A DNA stretch of 64,000 bases. It comes from Micromonospora coxensis. Lineage in GTDB: Bacteria > Actinomycetota > Actinomycetes > Mycobacteriales > Micromonosporaceae. A program made the position numbers and the translations under genes. The notes beneath the pieces were generated by a model. That model did not search any database. It saw only the letters and a list, made by a program, of their open reading frames with translations, and was not told the origin of the DNA. Shown here piece after piece: positions 54,551 through 62,677 of the stretch. Numbering within the stretch: the stretch's first letter is position 1; every line of letters starts with the position of its first letter. The stretch covers positions 6,014,001 to 6,078,000 of the forward strand of contig NZ_LT607753.1 in the NCBI RefSeq assembly GCF_900090295.1, in the 5' to 3' direction.

Positions 54551-56554
54551 TCAGTGCTCCTCGGTGTCGCCGTGCCCGCGCGGGTGCCGCCACCGCTCGT
54601 TCTCCTGCGGCGCCCGCTCCGCGCCCAGGGCGCCGGTCTCCGGCTCGTCGGTCTCCTCGAAGCTGGGCCGGCGCACCTCCTCCGGCTCCGGCACGTCCAC
54701 CGGCCGGGCGCCGGACTGCGGGGCGGGGTGGTACGCCTCCGCCGCCCGCGCGCCGTGCGCGCCCTCGGCCGCCGGCGACTCCGGAAGGTGCTTCTCCCGG
54801 TGCAGTTCCTCGCGGAACTCCTGCGGCGGGCGGGTGGTGCGCTGCGGCAGGTCCCGGCCCAGGTCGGCGACGAGTGGACCGTACTTGGCGTCGAAGGCGG
54901 GCCGCTCGGAGCGGATCCGGGGCATCCGGTCGAAGTTGCGCAGCGGCGGTGGGCAGGTGGTGGCCCACTCCAGGGAGTTGCCGAAGCCCCACGGGTCGTC
55001 CACGGTCACCATCGCGCCGTACCGCCAGGACTTCCAGATGTTCCAGATCAGGAACAGCGTGGACGCGCCGAGGACGAACGCGCCGACGGTCGAGACGATG
55101 TTGAGCACGGTGAAGCCGTCGCTGGGCAGGTAGTCGGCGTACCGGCGGGGCATGCCCTCGTTGCCGAGCCAGTGCTGCACCAGGAAGGTGGCGTGGAAGC
55201 CGAGGAACATGGTCCAGAAGTGCAGCTTGCCGAGGCGTTCGTCGAGCAGCCGGCCGGTCATCTTCGGGAACCAGAAGTACAGCCCGCCGAACGCGGCGAA
55301 GACGATGGTGCCGAAGAGCACGTAGTGGAAGTGCGCCACCACGAAGTAGGTGTCGGTGACGTGGAAGTCCACCGGCGGGCTGGCCAGCAGCACGCCGGTC
55401 AGGCCGCCGAGCAGGAAGGTGACCAGGAAGCCGACGGCGAAGAGCATCGGCGTCTCGAAGGTGATCTGCCCCTTCCACATGGTGCCGATCCAGTTGAAGA
55501 ACTTCACCCCGGTGGGGACCGCGATCAGGTAGCTCAGGAAGCTGAAGAACGGCAGCAGCACCTGCCCGGTGGCGAACATGTGGTGCGCCCAGACGCTCAT
55601 CGACAACACCGTGATGGCGATGGTGGCCAGCACCAGACCGGTGTAGCCGAAGATCGGCTTGCGGGCGAAGACCGGGATGATCTCGGTGATGATGCCGAAG
55701 AACGGCAGCGCGATGATGTAGACCTCGGGGTGGCCGAAGAACCAGAACAGGTGCTGCCAGAGCATCTGCCCACCGGTGGTGGAGTCGAACACGTGGGCGC
55801 CGAGCAGCCGGTCCGCGGCGAGCGCGAACAGGGCGGCGGCCAGCAGCGGGAAGACCAGGAGCACCAGCACGCTGGTCAGCAGCAGGTTCCAGGTGAAGAT
55901 CGGCATCCGGAACAGGGTCATGCCGGGCGCGCGCAGGGTCAGCACGGTCGTGATCAGGTTGACCGCGCCGAGGATGGTGCCCAGACCCGAGACGGCCAGG
56001 CCGACCACCCACATGTTCGCCCCGACGCCCGGCGAGTGCTCGGCCGTGCTCAGCGGGGTGTAGGCGGTCCACCCGAAGTCGGCGGCCCCCTGGGGGGTGA
56101 AGAAGGCGGCCATGACGATCAGCGCGCCGAAGAAGTAGAGCCAGTACGCGAACGCGTTCAGCCGGGGGAACGCCACGTCGGGCGCGCCGATCTGCAACGG
56201 CACCAGGTAGTTGCCGAACCCGAACACCATCGGCGTCGCGAAGAGCAGCAGCATGATCGTGCCGTGCATGGTGAACATCTGGTTGTACTGCTCGGGGGAG
56301 AGGATCTGCATCCCCGGCTGGCCCAGCTCGGCCCGGATCAGCAGGGCCATGAATCCGCCGATGATGAAGTAGGCGAAGGACGTGCCGAGGTAGAGCAGGC
56401 CGATCAACTTGGCGTCGGTGGTCCCCAGCAGCTTGATCAGCGAGCTGCCCTTGAGGGCCGGCCGGACCGGGCCGGGGTAGCCGCCGAACCGGGCCGGTGC
56501 GAGGATCGCCGGCCCCCGGTCTCGTGCGGGCTCCGTGGTTACCCGTCTGGGCAT
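54551..56554 (-). CDS. ctaD: Cytochrome c oxidase subunit I (aa3 type)
   Basis: 667-aa haem-copper oxidase main subunit, the proton-pumping terminal oxidase of respiration. Haem and copper ligands are present: [12 protein letters not shown], the HPEVY motif that includes the cross-linked Tyr, WAHHMFATG, and [11 protein letters not shown]; about twelve transmembrane helices span residues 50-530. The C-terminal 100 residues after the last helix are hydrophilic and Glu/Pro/Arg-rich, longer than the minimal enzyme. ATG 56554 follows GGGTGAGAG. Subunits II-IV and haem-handling genes are not adjacent here, so this may be a second, solitary ctaD. Confidence 0.93.
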   Translation of the reverse strand: MPRRVTTEPARDRGPAILAPARFGGYPGPVRPALKGSSLIKLLGTTDAKLIGLLYLGTSFAYFIIGGFMALLIRAELGQPGMQILSPEQYNQMFTMHGTIMLLLFATPMVFGFGNYLVPLQIGAPDVAFPRLNAFAYWLYFFGALIVMAAFFTPQGAADFGWTAYTPLSTAEHSPGVGANMWVVGLAVSGLGTILGAVNLITTVLTLRAPGMTLFRMPIFTWNLLLTSVLVLLVFPLLAAALFALAADRLLGAHVFDSTTGGQMLWQHLFWFFGHPEVYIIALPFFGIITEIIPVFARKPIFGYTGLVLATIAITVLSMSVWAHHMFATGQVLLPFFSFLSYLIAVPTGVKFFNWIGTMWKGQITFETPMLFAVGFLVTFLLGGLTGVLLASPPVDFHVTDTYFVVAHFHYVLFGTIVFAAFGGLYFWFPKMTGRLLDERLGKLHFWTMFLGFHATFLVQHWLGNEGMPRRYADYLPSDGFTVLNIVSTVGAFVLGASTLFLIWNIWKSWRYGAMVTVDDPWGFGNSLEWATTCPPPLRNFDRMPRIRSERPAFDAKYGPLVADLGRDLPQRTTRPPQEFREELHREKHLPESPAAEGAHGARAAEAYHPAPQSGARPVDVPEPEEVRRPSFEETDEPETGALGAERAPQENERWRHPRGHGDTEEH

Positions 56555-56641
56555 GGCTCTCACCCCGTCGTCACGACAGAAAGGACGGGCGCGACTACCC
56601 GCCCCTCCGCCTATGTAACCAGGCGAGAGAGGTAATTTCGG

Positions 56642-57370
56642 TCAAACCGCCGGCACGAGGGCCCAGACGACCTTCCCGTCGCCGAGCGGCGAGCTGCCCC
56701 AGCGCTGCGCCACCTCGCGGACCAGCAGCAGCCCCCGGCCGCCCTCGGCGCGCAGCTCCGGGCACCCGGCCCGGGCCGCCGTCGGGCTGCCGTCGGCCAC
56801 CGACACCTGCAGGTACGGCCGGCGCAACGTCAGCGTCACCTGCATCGGGGTGTGCGCGTGCCGGACCACGTTGCCCACCAGCTCGCTGAGCACCAGCGAG
56901 GCCGGGCCGGCCAGCTCCGGCACGTTCCACCGGCCGCACGCCTCCGCGACCAGCTCCCGGGCCTTGCGGCAGGCGGTCGCCACCGGCTCCAGTCGCATCC
57001 GCAGCCGCGGCGACGCGGACGCTCCGGCCAGCTCGGCGGCCTCGGCGCAGTTGCGGCGTACCGGCACCACCCGGCAGGCGGTGGACTCGGCGAGCCAGGC
57101 GGCGGCGTCCGGCGGGGGAGAGCAGAGCACGACCGGCACGGCCGGCCAGTCCGCGGCCCGCCGGCAGGCCGCCGCGAAGACGGACAACGCCAGCCGGTCG
57201 GTGACCCGGACGCCGCCGAGGTCGACCACGAGCGCGTCCGGCTGACTGGTCAGGCAGCGGTCCAGCACGGTGTGCACCGCGCGCATCGTGGCCATGTCCA
57301 GCGCGCCGGCGAGCCGCACGACGGTCACCGGGGACTCGTCGTGGACCTCACAGCTGATCCGGCTCGCCAT
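56642..57370 (-). CDS. STAS-like domain fused to a HATPase anti-sigma (RsbW-type) domain
   Basis: 242 aa in two halves. Residues 8-105 follow the STAS pattern (VTVVRLAGALDMATMRAVH, ALVVDLGGVRVTDRLALSVF), but the phospho-acceptor DS[ST]G is replaced by TDRLA. Residues 125-240 are a GHKL ATPase of the RsbW/SpoIIAB type: LSELVGNVVRHAH (N box, 161-172), VSVADGSP (G1) and GGRGLLLVREVAQRWG (G2). Such ATPases bind sigma factors and phosphorylate STAS antagonists. Fusing the two, with the STAS switch serine lost, mirrors the sigma-STAS fusion encoded 2.4 kb away. The start codon lies near 57370; the gene lies 87 bases upstream of ctaD on the same strand. Confidence 0.8.
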   Translation of the reverse strand: MASRISCEVHDESPVTVVRLAGALDMATMRAVHTVLDRCLTSQPDALVVDLGGVRVTDRLALSVFAAACRRAADWPAVPVVLCSPPPDAAAWLAESTACRVVPVRRNCAEAAELAGASASPRLRMRLEPVATACRKARELVAEACGRWNVPELAGPASLVLSELVGNVVRHAHTPMQVTLTLRRPYLQVSVADGSPTAARAGCPELRAEGGRGLLLVREVAQRWGSSPLGDGKVVWALVPAV

Positions 57371-57459
57371 CGGCTCCTCCGCTCATGTGCTGGCAGATCC
57401 CCGCAGGTACCCGCCGCAGAGCGGGACGAAACCGGACCGCGCCGCCCACCACGGCCGAC

Positions 57460-57924
57460 TCAGTGGCGATCCCCGTCACGTCCGGCGAGCACGCCCAGAC
57501 CGAGCATGCCGACCCCCAGCCCCAGGTGCAGCAGGTCGTCCGCGCCGTCGACCGGCAGGACGTTCGCGGCGCTGCGATGGTCGACCGCCAGCCCGTACAG
57601 CCAGAGCACGAGATAGACCGCCCCGCCGCCGACCAGGTACGCGCGGGCCCGCACGACGGTGCGCGCCAGCACCAGCCCGGCCACCCCGAAGGCCAGGTGC
57701 ACCAGGTTGTGCAGCACCGACACCTGGAACACCCCGAACAGCTGCGCGCCGGACTGGTGCCCGGCCAGCCGCAGATCGGCGTACCCGGTGGTGATGCCGG
57801 GCACGAAGCCCAGCGCGCCGACGAGCAGGAAGAGCACCCCGACGGTGGCCGCGGCCCGCCGCACCGGCGCACGACCGTCCGCCGGGTTGCGCCGGGCCCG
57901 GGAGTGGGCCATCGGACCCACCAT
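57460..57924 (-). CDS. DUF4383 membrane protein
   Basis: 154-aa membrane protein with four hydrophobic segments (about residues 25-45, 68-88, 92-112, 125-146). The QLFGVFQVSVLHNLVHLAFG segment and the final LLHLGLGVGMLGLGVL are diagnostic of DUF4383. GGAGGGAG lies 6 bases before ATG 57924. Role unknown. Confidence 0.85.
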   Translation of the reverse strand: MVGPMAHSRARRNPADGRAPVRRAAATVGVLFLLVGALGFVPGITTGYADLRLAGHQSGAQLFGVFQVSVLHNLVHLAFGVAGLVLARTVVRARAYLVGGGAVYLVLWLYGLAVDHRSAANVLPVDGADDLLHLGLGVGMLGLGVLAGRDGDRH

Positions 57925-57973
57925 GGCGGGCTCCCTCCGTCGCGCCGCGCGTACCCGGGCCCGGAAGGGACAA

Positions 57974-58011
57974 ACCCCGGTCCGGACCCCGCGCGGGGTC
58001 CGGACCGGGGT
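57974..58011 (-). terminator. 19-bp perfect palindrome after the GT4 gene
   Basis: ACCCCGGTCCGGACCCCGC (57974-57992) and its complement (57993-58011) form a palindrome without spacer; a practical hairpin would have a stem of about 17 bp. It lies 13 bases beyond the stop of the minus-strand glycosyltransferase gene. Confidence 0.7.
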
Positions 58012-58023
58012 CGGTCGTACGGC

Positions 58024-59181
58024 TCAGGCGGCCTGCAGCTGGGGCACCCGTGCGCCCCGCCGGACCCGCTCGTAGAGGTCGACGTACCGCTGCGCCATCA
58101 CCGCCGGGGTGAACCGGACGGCCGCCTCCCGCCGGCACTCGTCGGCGTCCAGCAGGCCGGCCGCGAGCAGCAGGTCGCCCAGCTCGTCCTCGTCGCCGGT
58201 GAGCAGCCCGGTGCGGCCGTGCTCGATCAGCTCGGGCAGGCAGCCGCGGGCGGTCGCCACCACCGGCGTGCCCAGCGCCAGCGACTCCACCACGGCCGTG
58301 CCGCCCGGCTCCTCCCACCGCAGCGGGAACAGCGACGCCTTCGCCCCGGCCAGCAGGTCGTCACGCTCCTGCCCGGCGACGGTGCCCACCCACCGGACCA
58401 ACTCTCCGTCGACGTGCGGGGCCACCTCGTCGTAGAAGAACCGGACGTCCGGGTTCTGCCGGGCCTCGTCCCCGGCCGCGGCCAGGTCCTCCGGCCGGTG
58501 GTACGGCCCGACCGGCCCGGCGAGCACCAGCGGCACCCCGACCCGCTGGGCCAGCCGGGCGCCGACGTCCTGCCCCTTGCCCGGGTTGATCCGGCCCAGG
58601 ATGATCGCGTAGTCGCCCTTCTCCGGCCGGGGCGCGCGGTCCGCGCCGACGGCCAGCGGCGTGGACAGGTGCACGTGCCCGACGGAGTGCGCCTGCAACG
58701 CCCGGGGGGCGCGGGCGAGCTGCGAGGCGGAGACGCCGTTGACCCGGACCCGCTCGCCGGCGTCGAGGTTGCCGTACAGCTCCGGGTGCTTGGCCAGGTC
58801 CCAGTGCAGGGTGTGCAGCACCGGCGGGGCGTCCGGGCCCATCGCCGAGAGGGTGGCCAGGCCGACCGCCTCCACGTGGTCGTGCACCAGGTCGATGTCG
58901 TCGCGGGTGTGCAACTGCCGGACGACGCCGTTGAGGTGCGCCTGGGAGACCCCGCACACCTGGTTGTACGGCCGTTGCAGGGCGTGGAACTGCCCGTCGG
59001 GGAAGACGGAGAACTTCTCGTCCACCGGCAGCGTGCTGCTGTCGACCGAGGCGAGCACCACCTTCACCCCGAGCCGCCGCAACTCCGGCACCAGGGTGGC
59101 GATGACGTTCTCGATGCCGCCGTAGCCGGGGGGCGGCACGGACAGCCAGGGGCCGGCGTTCATCAGGACCGTGAGACTCAT
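58024..59181 (-). CDS. GT4-family glycosyltransferase
   Basis: 385-aa GT-B glycosyltransferase. PPPGYGGIENVIATLVPELR is the N-terminal donor loop, ILGRINPGKGQDVGARLAQ the start of the second domain, and FPLRWEEPGGTAVVESLALG contains the E-x7-E-like motif (EEPGG...VES) for the sugar nucleotide. Cytoplasmic. It starts 106 bases after gpgS on the same strand and may extend or modify the glucosylglycerate made by GpgS, as in methylglucose lipopolysaccharide synthesis, but the acceptor is not proven. A strong palindrome follows. Confidence 0.8.
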   Translation of the reverse strand: MSLTVLMNAGPWLSVPPPGYGGIENVIATLVPELRRLGVKVVLASVDSSTLPVDEKFSVFPDGQFHALQRPYNQVCGVSQAHLNGVVRQLHTRDDIDLVHDHVEAVGLATLSAMGPDAPPVLHTLHWDLAKHPELYGNLDAGERVRVNGVSASQLARAPRALQAHSVGHVHLSTPLAVGADRAPRPEKGDYAIILGRINPGKGQDVGARLAQRVGVPLVLAGPVGPYHRPEDLAAAGDEARQNPDVRFFYDEVAPHVDGELVRWVGTVAGQERDDLLAGAKASLFPLRWEEPGGTAVVESLALGTPVVATARGCLPELIEHGRTGLLTGDEDELGDLLLAAGLLDADECRREAAVRFTPAVMAQRYVDLYERVRRGARVPQLQAA

Positions 59182-59265
59182 CGCGCTGTCTTCCTTCCCT
59201 CGGCGGGGCCCCCGTCGGTCACCCGCTGCACGCCGTCGACCGACCCGTGGGGCCGGCCGTCCCGC

Positions 59266-59284
59266 TCCGGTCGTCGCGACCGGA
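59266..59284 (-). terminator. 8-bp hairpin after gpgS
   Basis: TCCGGTCG/CGACCGGA (59266-59273 and 59277-59284) with a 3-base loop lies immediately downstream of the gpgS stop at 59288. Confidence 0.45.
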
Positions 59285-59287
59285 CGT

Positions 59288-60310
59288 TCACGCCGCCGCC
59301 ACCCGCCGGCGCGGCACCCGGTGGCGCAGCTGCGCCAGCGGCGGACGCTCCTGCACGGAGACGTCGCTGACCACGATCTCCCGGTCCAGGTTCGGCAGCG
59401 CGTCCGAGCCGCCCCGGCGGAACTGGGTCAGCAGGGCCGCCGGCACCGTGCCCGGGCTGGCCCAACCGCGTCGCTGCAACCGCGACCAGGCGGTCTGCAT
59501 GATCTGCGCCGACATCCGGCCCAGCGCCGCGGTGTCCTGGTGGCGGTGCTTGCGCTCGCCGAGGTCGACCTGGGCCAGCGCGTCCAGCCCCACCAGCTCC
59601 AGCAGGTCGATGAGCATCGCCGTCTCGACCCCGTACCCGGAGACGAAGGGCACCTGCTCCAGCACCTCGCGCCGGCCCGCGTACTCGCCGGCCAGCGGCT
59701 GCACGAAACCGGCCAGCTCCGGCCAGAAGAGGTTGAGCAGCGGCCGGGCCATCAGCTCCGTCACCCGCCCGCCACCGTCGGCCTCCACGCTGTGCGCCCC
59801 GACCAGCGGCCGGTGGTAGAAGCCCTTCACGAAGTCGACCGACGGATCGGTCAGCAACGGTCCGAGCAGGCCCGTCACGAAGTGCGGCCGGAACTCGCGC
59901 AGGTCGGCGTCGATGAAGGCGACGATGTCGCCCTCGGCGGCGGCCAGGCCGGCCCAGAGCGCGTCGCCCTTGCCGGTCAGTCGGGGCAGGCCCCGGGTCA
60001 TCTCGTCCTGGCCGACCACCTCGGCACCGGCGGCGCGGGCCACCTGCGCGGTCCGGTCGGTCGACCGGGAGTCGACCACGATCAGCTCGTCGACCAGGGC
60101 GACCCGGTCCATCAGGTGTTCGCGGATCGTGGAGACGATCGCCCCGACCGTGGCCTCCTCGTTACGGGCGGGCAGCACGACGCTGACCCTGCTGCCACCC
60201 TTGGCGCGCATGAGCCGACGTGCCGGCCAGTCCCGTGCCGACGTCGTGCGATACGTGGCCCATGCCTCCACGACGGGTAAGACGATCGCTTCTGTATCCC
60301 GCACTGACAC
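59288..60310 (-). CDS. gpgS: Glucosyl-3-phosphoglycerate synthase
   Basis: 340-aa GT81 enzyme joining NDP-glucose and 3-phosphoglycerate, the first step to glucosylglycerate and to polymethylated glucose polysaccharides. VSVVLPARNEEATVGAIVSTI starts the GT-A domain, AFIDADLREF holds the metal-binding D-A-D, GGGRVTELMARPLLNLFWPE and VQPLAGEYAGRREVLEQVPF match the family closely, and GERKHRHQ is the C-terminal conserved part. The GTG at 60310 follows a GGGGGT. It diverges from a dehydrogenase pair across a 212-bp gap. Confidence 0.88.
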   Translation of the reverse strand: MSVRDTEAIVLPVVEAWATYRTTSARDWPARRLMRAKGGSRVSVVLPARNEEATVGAIVSTIREHLMDRVALVDELIVVDSRSTDRTAQVARAAGAEVVGQDEMTRGLPRLTGKGDALWAGLAAAEGDIVAFIDADLREFRPHFVTGLLGPLLTDPSVDFVKGFYHRPLVGAHSVEADGGGRVTELMARPLLNLFWPELAGFVQPLAGEYAGRREVLEQVPFVSGYGVETAMLIDLLELVGLDALAQVDLGERKHRHQDTAALGRMSAQIMQTAWSRLQRRGWASPGTVPAALLTQFRRGGSDALPNLDREIVVSDVSVQERPPLAQLRHRVPRRRVAAA

Positions 60311-60522
60311 ACCCCCAGATCGTGGCGGAAACGCGGAGTGGGTTTTCCCGAATCCGCCCGCGCGCTAACCGGATCATGCCTAACAGCTTGATCACGAAGG
60401 GTTCTCCGGTCGGTTCCGGGCAGATGAACGGTGCATTGCGCGCCCCGTCGGGTTTTACGTTCCGTCGCCGGGGGGAGTGCTGTCTCCGCTAGTCGTGACA
60501 CAGCGTCGAGAGGGTCGGTGGA

Positions 60523-61557
60523 ATGCGCACGTGCCGGGTGGGACTGGTCGGGGCCGGTGGGGTGGCGCAACGTCATGCCCGCGTGTTGGCCGGATTCGAG
60601 GACGTGGAACTGCTCGGGGTGACCGATGTGGCCCGGGACGCGGCGACGGAGCTGGCCGGCGCGCACGGCGGCCGCAGCTTCGCCGACATCGACGAGCTGC
60701 TCGCCGCCGGACCGGACGCGGTGTACGTCTGCGTGCCGCCGTTCGCGCACGGGCCGGTGGAGGAGGCGGTGATCGCCGCCGGCATCCCGATGTTCGTGGA
60801 GAAGCCGGTCGCGGTGGACCTGGACACCGCCGAGCGGATCGCCGCGCTGGTGCAGGAGCGGGGACTGCTCACCGCCGTCGGGCACCACTGGCGGTACCTG
60901 CACGTGGTGGAGCAGGCGCGGCAGCTGCTCGCCGACCGTCCGGTGCGGATGGTCAACGGGGCCTGGCTGGACAAGGTCCCGCCGGTGTCCTGGTGGGCGG
61001 TGCGGGAGCGCTCCGGCGGACCGGTCGTCGAGCAGGCCGCGCACGTGCTGGACCTGGTCCGCTCGCTGGTCGGCGAGGCGGTCGAGGTGACCGCGTACGG
61101 CGACGGCACGCCGCCGCCGGTCGACGGCGCCGACATCGACTCGGTGACCGCCGCCACCCTCCGCTTCGCCGGCGGGGCGGTCGGCACCCTCGCCGCGGCC
61201 TGCGTGCTGACCTGGAAGCACCGGGCCGGCCTGGAGATCCTCGCCGACGGCCTGGCGCTGTCGCTGGCCGAGGACGGCCTGGTGATCCGCGACGCCGACG
61301 GCGAGCGGCGCGTCGAGTCCGACCCGGACGGCGCGCGGGTCGCCGTGGACCGGGCCTTCATCGACGCGGTGACCGGGGTCGGCGACGACATCCGGGTGCC
61401 GTACGCCGAGGCGCTGCGCACCCAGCGGCTCGCCCTCGCGGTCGCCGAGAGCGCCCGCACCGGCCGCAGCGTCACGCTGCCCACCGGCCCGGCCGCCACT
61501 CGGTCGGTCGCCGCCGTGCCGACCGCCGTCACCGAAGAGGTGAGCGTCGATGCGTGA
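60523..61557 (+). CDS. Gfo/Idh/MocA-family dehydrogenase
   Basis: 344-aa NAD(P)-dependent oxidoreductase, typically acting on sugars or inositols. CRVGLVGAGGVAQRHARVLA is the Rossmann loop, VCVPPFAHGPVEEAV the second strand, and VEKPVAVDLDTAERI the conserved EKP catalytic lysine region. GAGAGGGTCGGTGGA precedes ATG 60523. It overlaps the next gene by 8 bases, so the two dehydrogenases are one translational unit, suggesting two steps of one pathway, plausibly linked to the neighbouring glucosylglycerate genes. Confidence 0.85.
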   Translation: MRTCRVGLVGAGGVAQRHARVLAGFEDVELLGVTDVARDAATELAGAHGGRSFADIDELLAAGPDAVYVCVPPFAHGPVEEAVIAAGIPMFVEKPVAVDLDTAERIAALVQERGLLTAVGHHWRYLHVVEQARQLLADRPVRMVNGAWLDKVPPVSWWAVRERSGGPVVEQAAHVLDLVRSLVGEAVEVTAYGDGTPPPVDGADIDSVTAATLRFAGGAVGTLAAACVLTWKHRAGLEILADGLALSLAEDGLVIRDADGERRVESDPDGARVAVDRAFIDAVTGVGDDIRVPYAEALRTQRLALAVAESARTGRSVTLPTGPAATRSVAAVPTAVTEEVSVDA

Positions 61558-62638
61558 CAAGGTCGTGGTGGTCAGCGGACCCGGCCGGGTGGAGCTGACC
61601 GAGCAGGACGCCGCCGAGCTGCCCGAGGGCTCGTTCCGGGTGGAGACGCTCTACAGCGGCGTCTCCGCCGGCACCGAGCTGAGCTTCGTCAAGGGCACCA
61701 ACCCGTACCTCAACGTCACCTGGAACCCGGACCTGGGCCTGTTCCAGCCGGGGGAGGCGAGCACCCCGTACCCGGTCACCCGGCTGGGGTACATGCAGGT
61801 CGGGCGGGTGGTGGAGAGCCGTACCCCGGCCGTCGCCGTCGGCACGGTGGGGGCCATGACGTACGGCCACCGCACCGGCTACGTGGCCGACCCGCTCGCC
61901 GAACGCTTCGTCCCGCTCCCCGACGACCTGGACCCGATGCTCGGCGTCTACGTCGCCCACATGGGCCCGATCTGTGCCAACGGCCTGCTGCACGCCGCCG
62001 CCGACCTGTGCGGCACCGATGTGCGCTCGCTCGGCGACGGGGTGCGCGGGCGGCGGGTCGCGGTGGTCGGCAGCGGGGTGGTGGCGCTGCTGACCGCCCT
62101 GTTCGCCAAGCGGCACGGGGCGGCCTCGGTGGTGGTGCTGGACCCCACGCCGCAGCGGCGGCAGGTCGCCGAGGCGCTCGGCCTGGAGACCCTCGACCCG
62201 GAGGCCGACGACCCGGCCGTGGTGCTGAAGACCCGGTGGAACCACGCCGCCGGCGACCGGGGCGCCGACGTGGTGTTCCAGTGCCGGGGGCAGGCGTGGG
62301 CGCTGCACCTGGCGCTGCGCCTGCTGCGCCCCCAGGGCACCGTGATCGACCTGGCCTTCTACCAGGACGGCGCGGACGCCGTGCGGCTCGGCGAGGAGTT
62401 CCACCACAACGGGCTGTCGCTGCGCTGCGCCCAGATCGGCCGGGTGCCGCGCGGGCTCGCCCCGACCTGGGACCGGGAGCGGCTCTCCGCCGAGACGATC
62501 GAGCTGCTGCGGCAGTACGGCGACGTGATCCGCAAGCACCTGGTCTCCGCCGTGGTGCCGTTCGACGAGGCCCCGGGGCTGCTGACCGACCTGGCCGCGC
62601 GGCGCCGGCAGGAACTCCAGGTGATCTTCACCGGCTGA
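61550..62638 (+). CDS. Medium-chain (zinc-type) alcohol dehydrogenase family protein
   Basis: 362-aa medium-chain dehydrogenase/reductase. RVETLYSGVSAGTELSFVKG replaces the usual catalytic-zinc Cys segment, and there is no structural-zinc cysteine cluster, as in the sugar or bacteriochlorophyllide-like, zinc-less branch. VAVVGSGVVALLTALFAKRHG is the nucleotide loop. It starts inside the end of the Gfo/Idh gene. The pairing with a Gfo/Idh enzyme is common in cyclitol and sugar-modification gene sets; the actual substrate is unknown. Confidence 0.8.
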   Translation: MRDKVVVVSGPGRVELTEQDAAELPEGSFRVETLYSGVSAGTELSFVKGTNPYLNVTWNPDLGLFQPGEASTPYPVTRLGYMQVGRVVESRTPAVAVGTVGAMTYGHRTGYVADPLAERFVPLPDDLDPMLGVYVAHMGPICANGLLHAAADLCGTDVRSLGDGVRGRRVAVVGSGVVALLTALFAKRHGAASVVVLDPTPQRRQVAEALGLETLDPEADDPAVVLKTRWNHAAGDRGADVVFQCRGQAWALHLALRLLRPQGTVIDLAFYQDGADAVRLGEEFHHNGLSLRCAQIGRVPRGLAPTWDRERLSAETIELLRQYGDVIRKHLVSAVVPFDEAPGLLTDLAARRRQELQVIFTG

Positions 62639-62665
62639 GCCGGTCCGGCCCTGGGCGGGGGCGGC

Positions 62666-62671
62666 TACGGT
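62666..62671 (+). promoter_or_regulatory. -10 hexamer TACGGT of a leaderless transcript
   Basis: TACGGT ends 6 bases before ATG 62678 of the ABC-exporter gene; no ribosome site is present. Confidence 0.5.
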
Positions 62672-62677
62672 CGGGCC

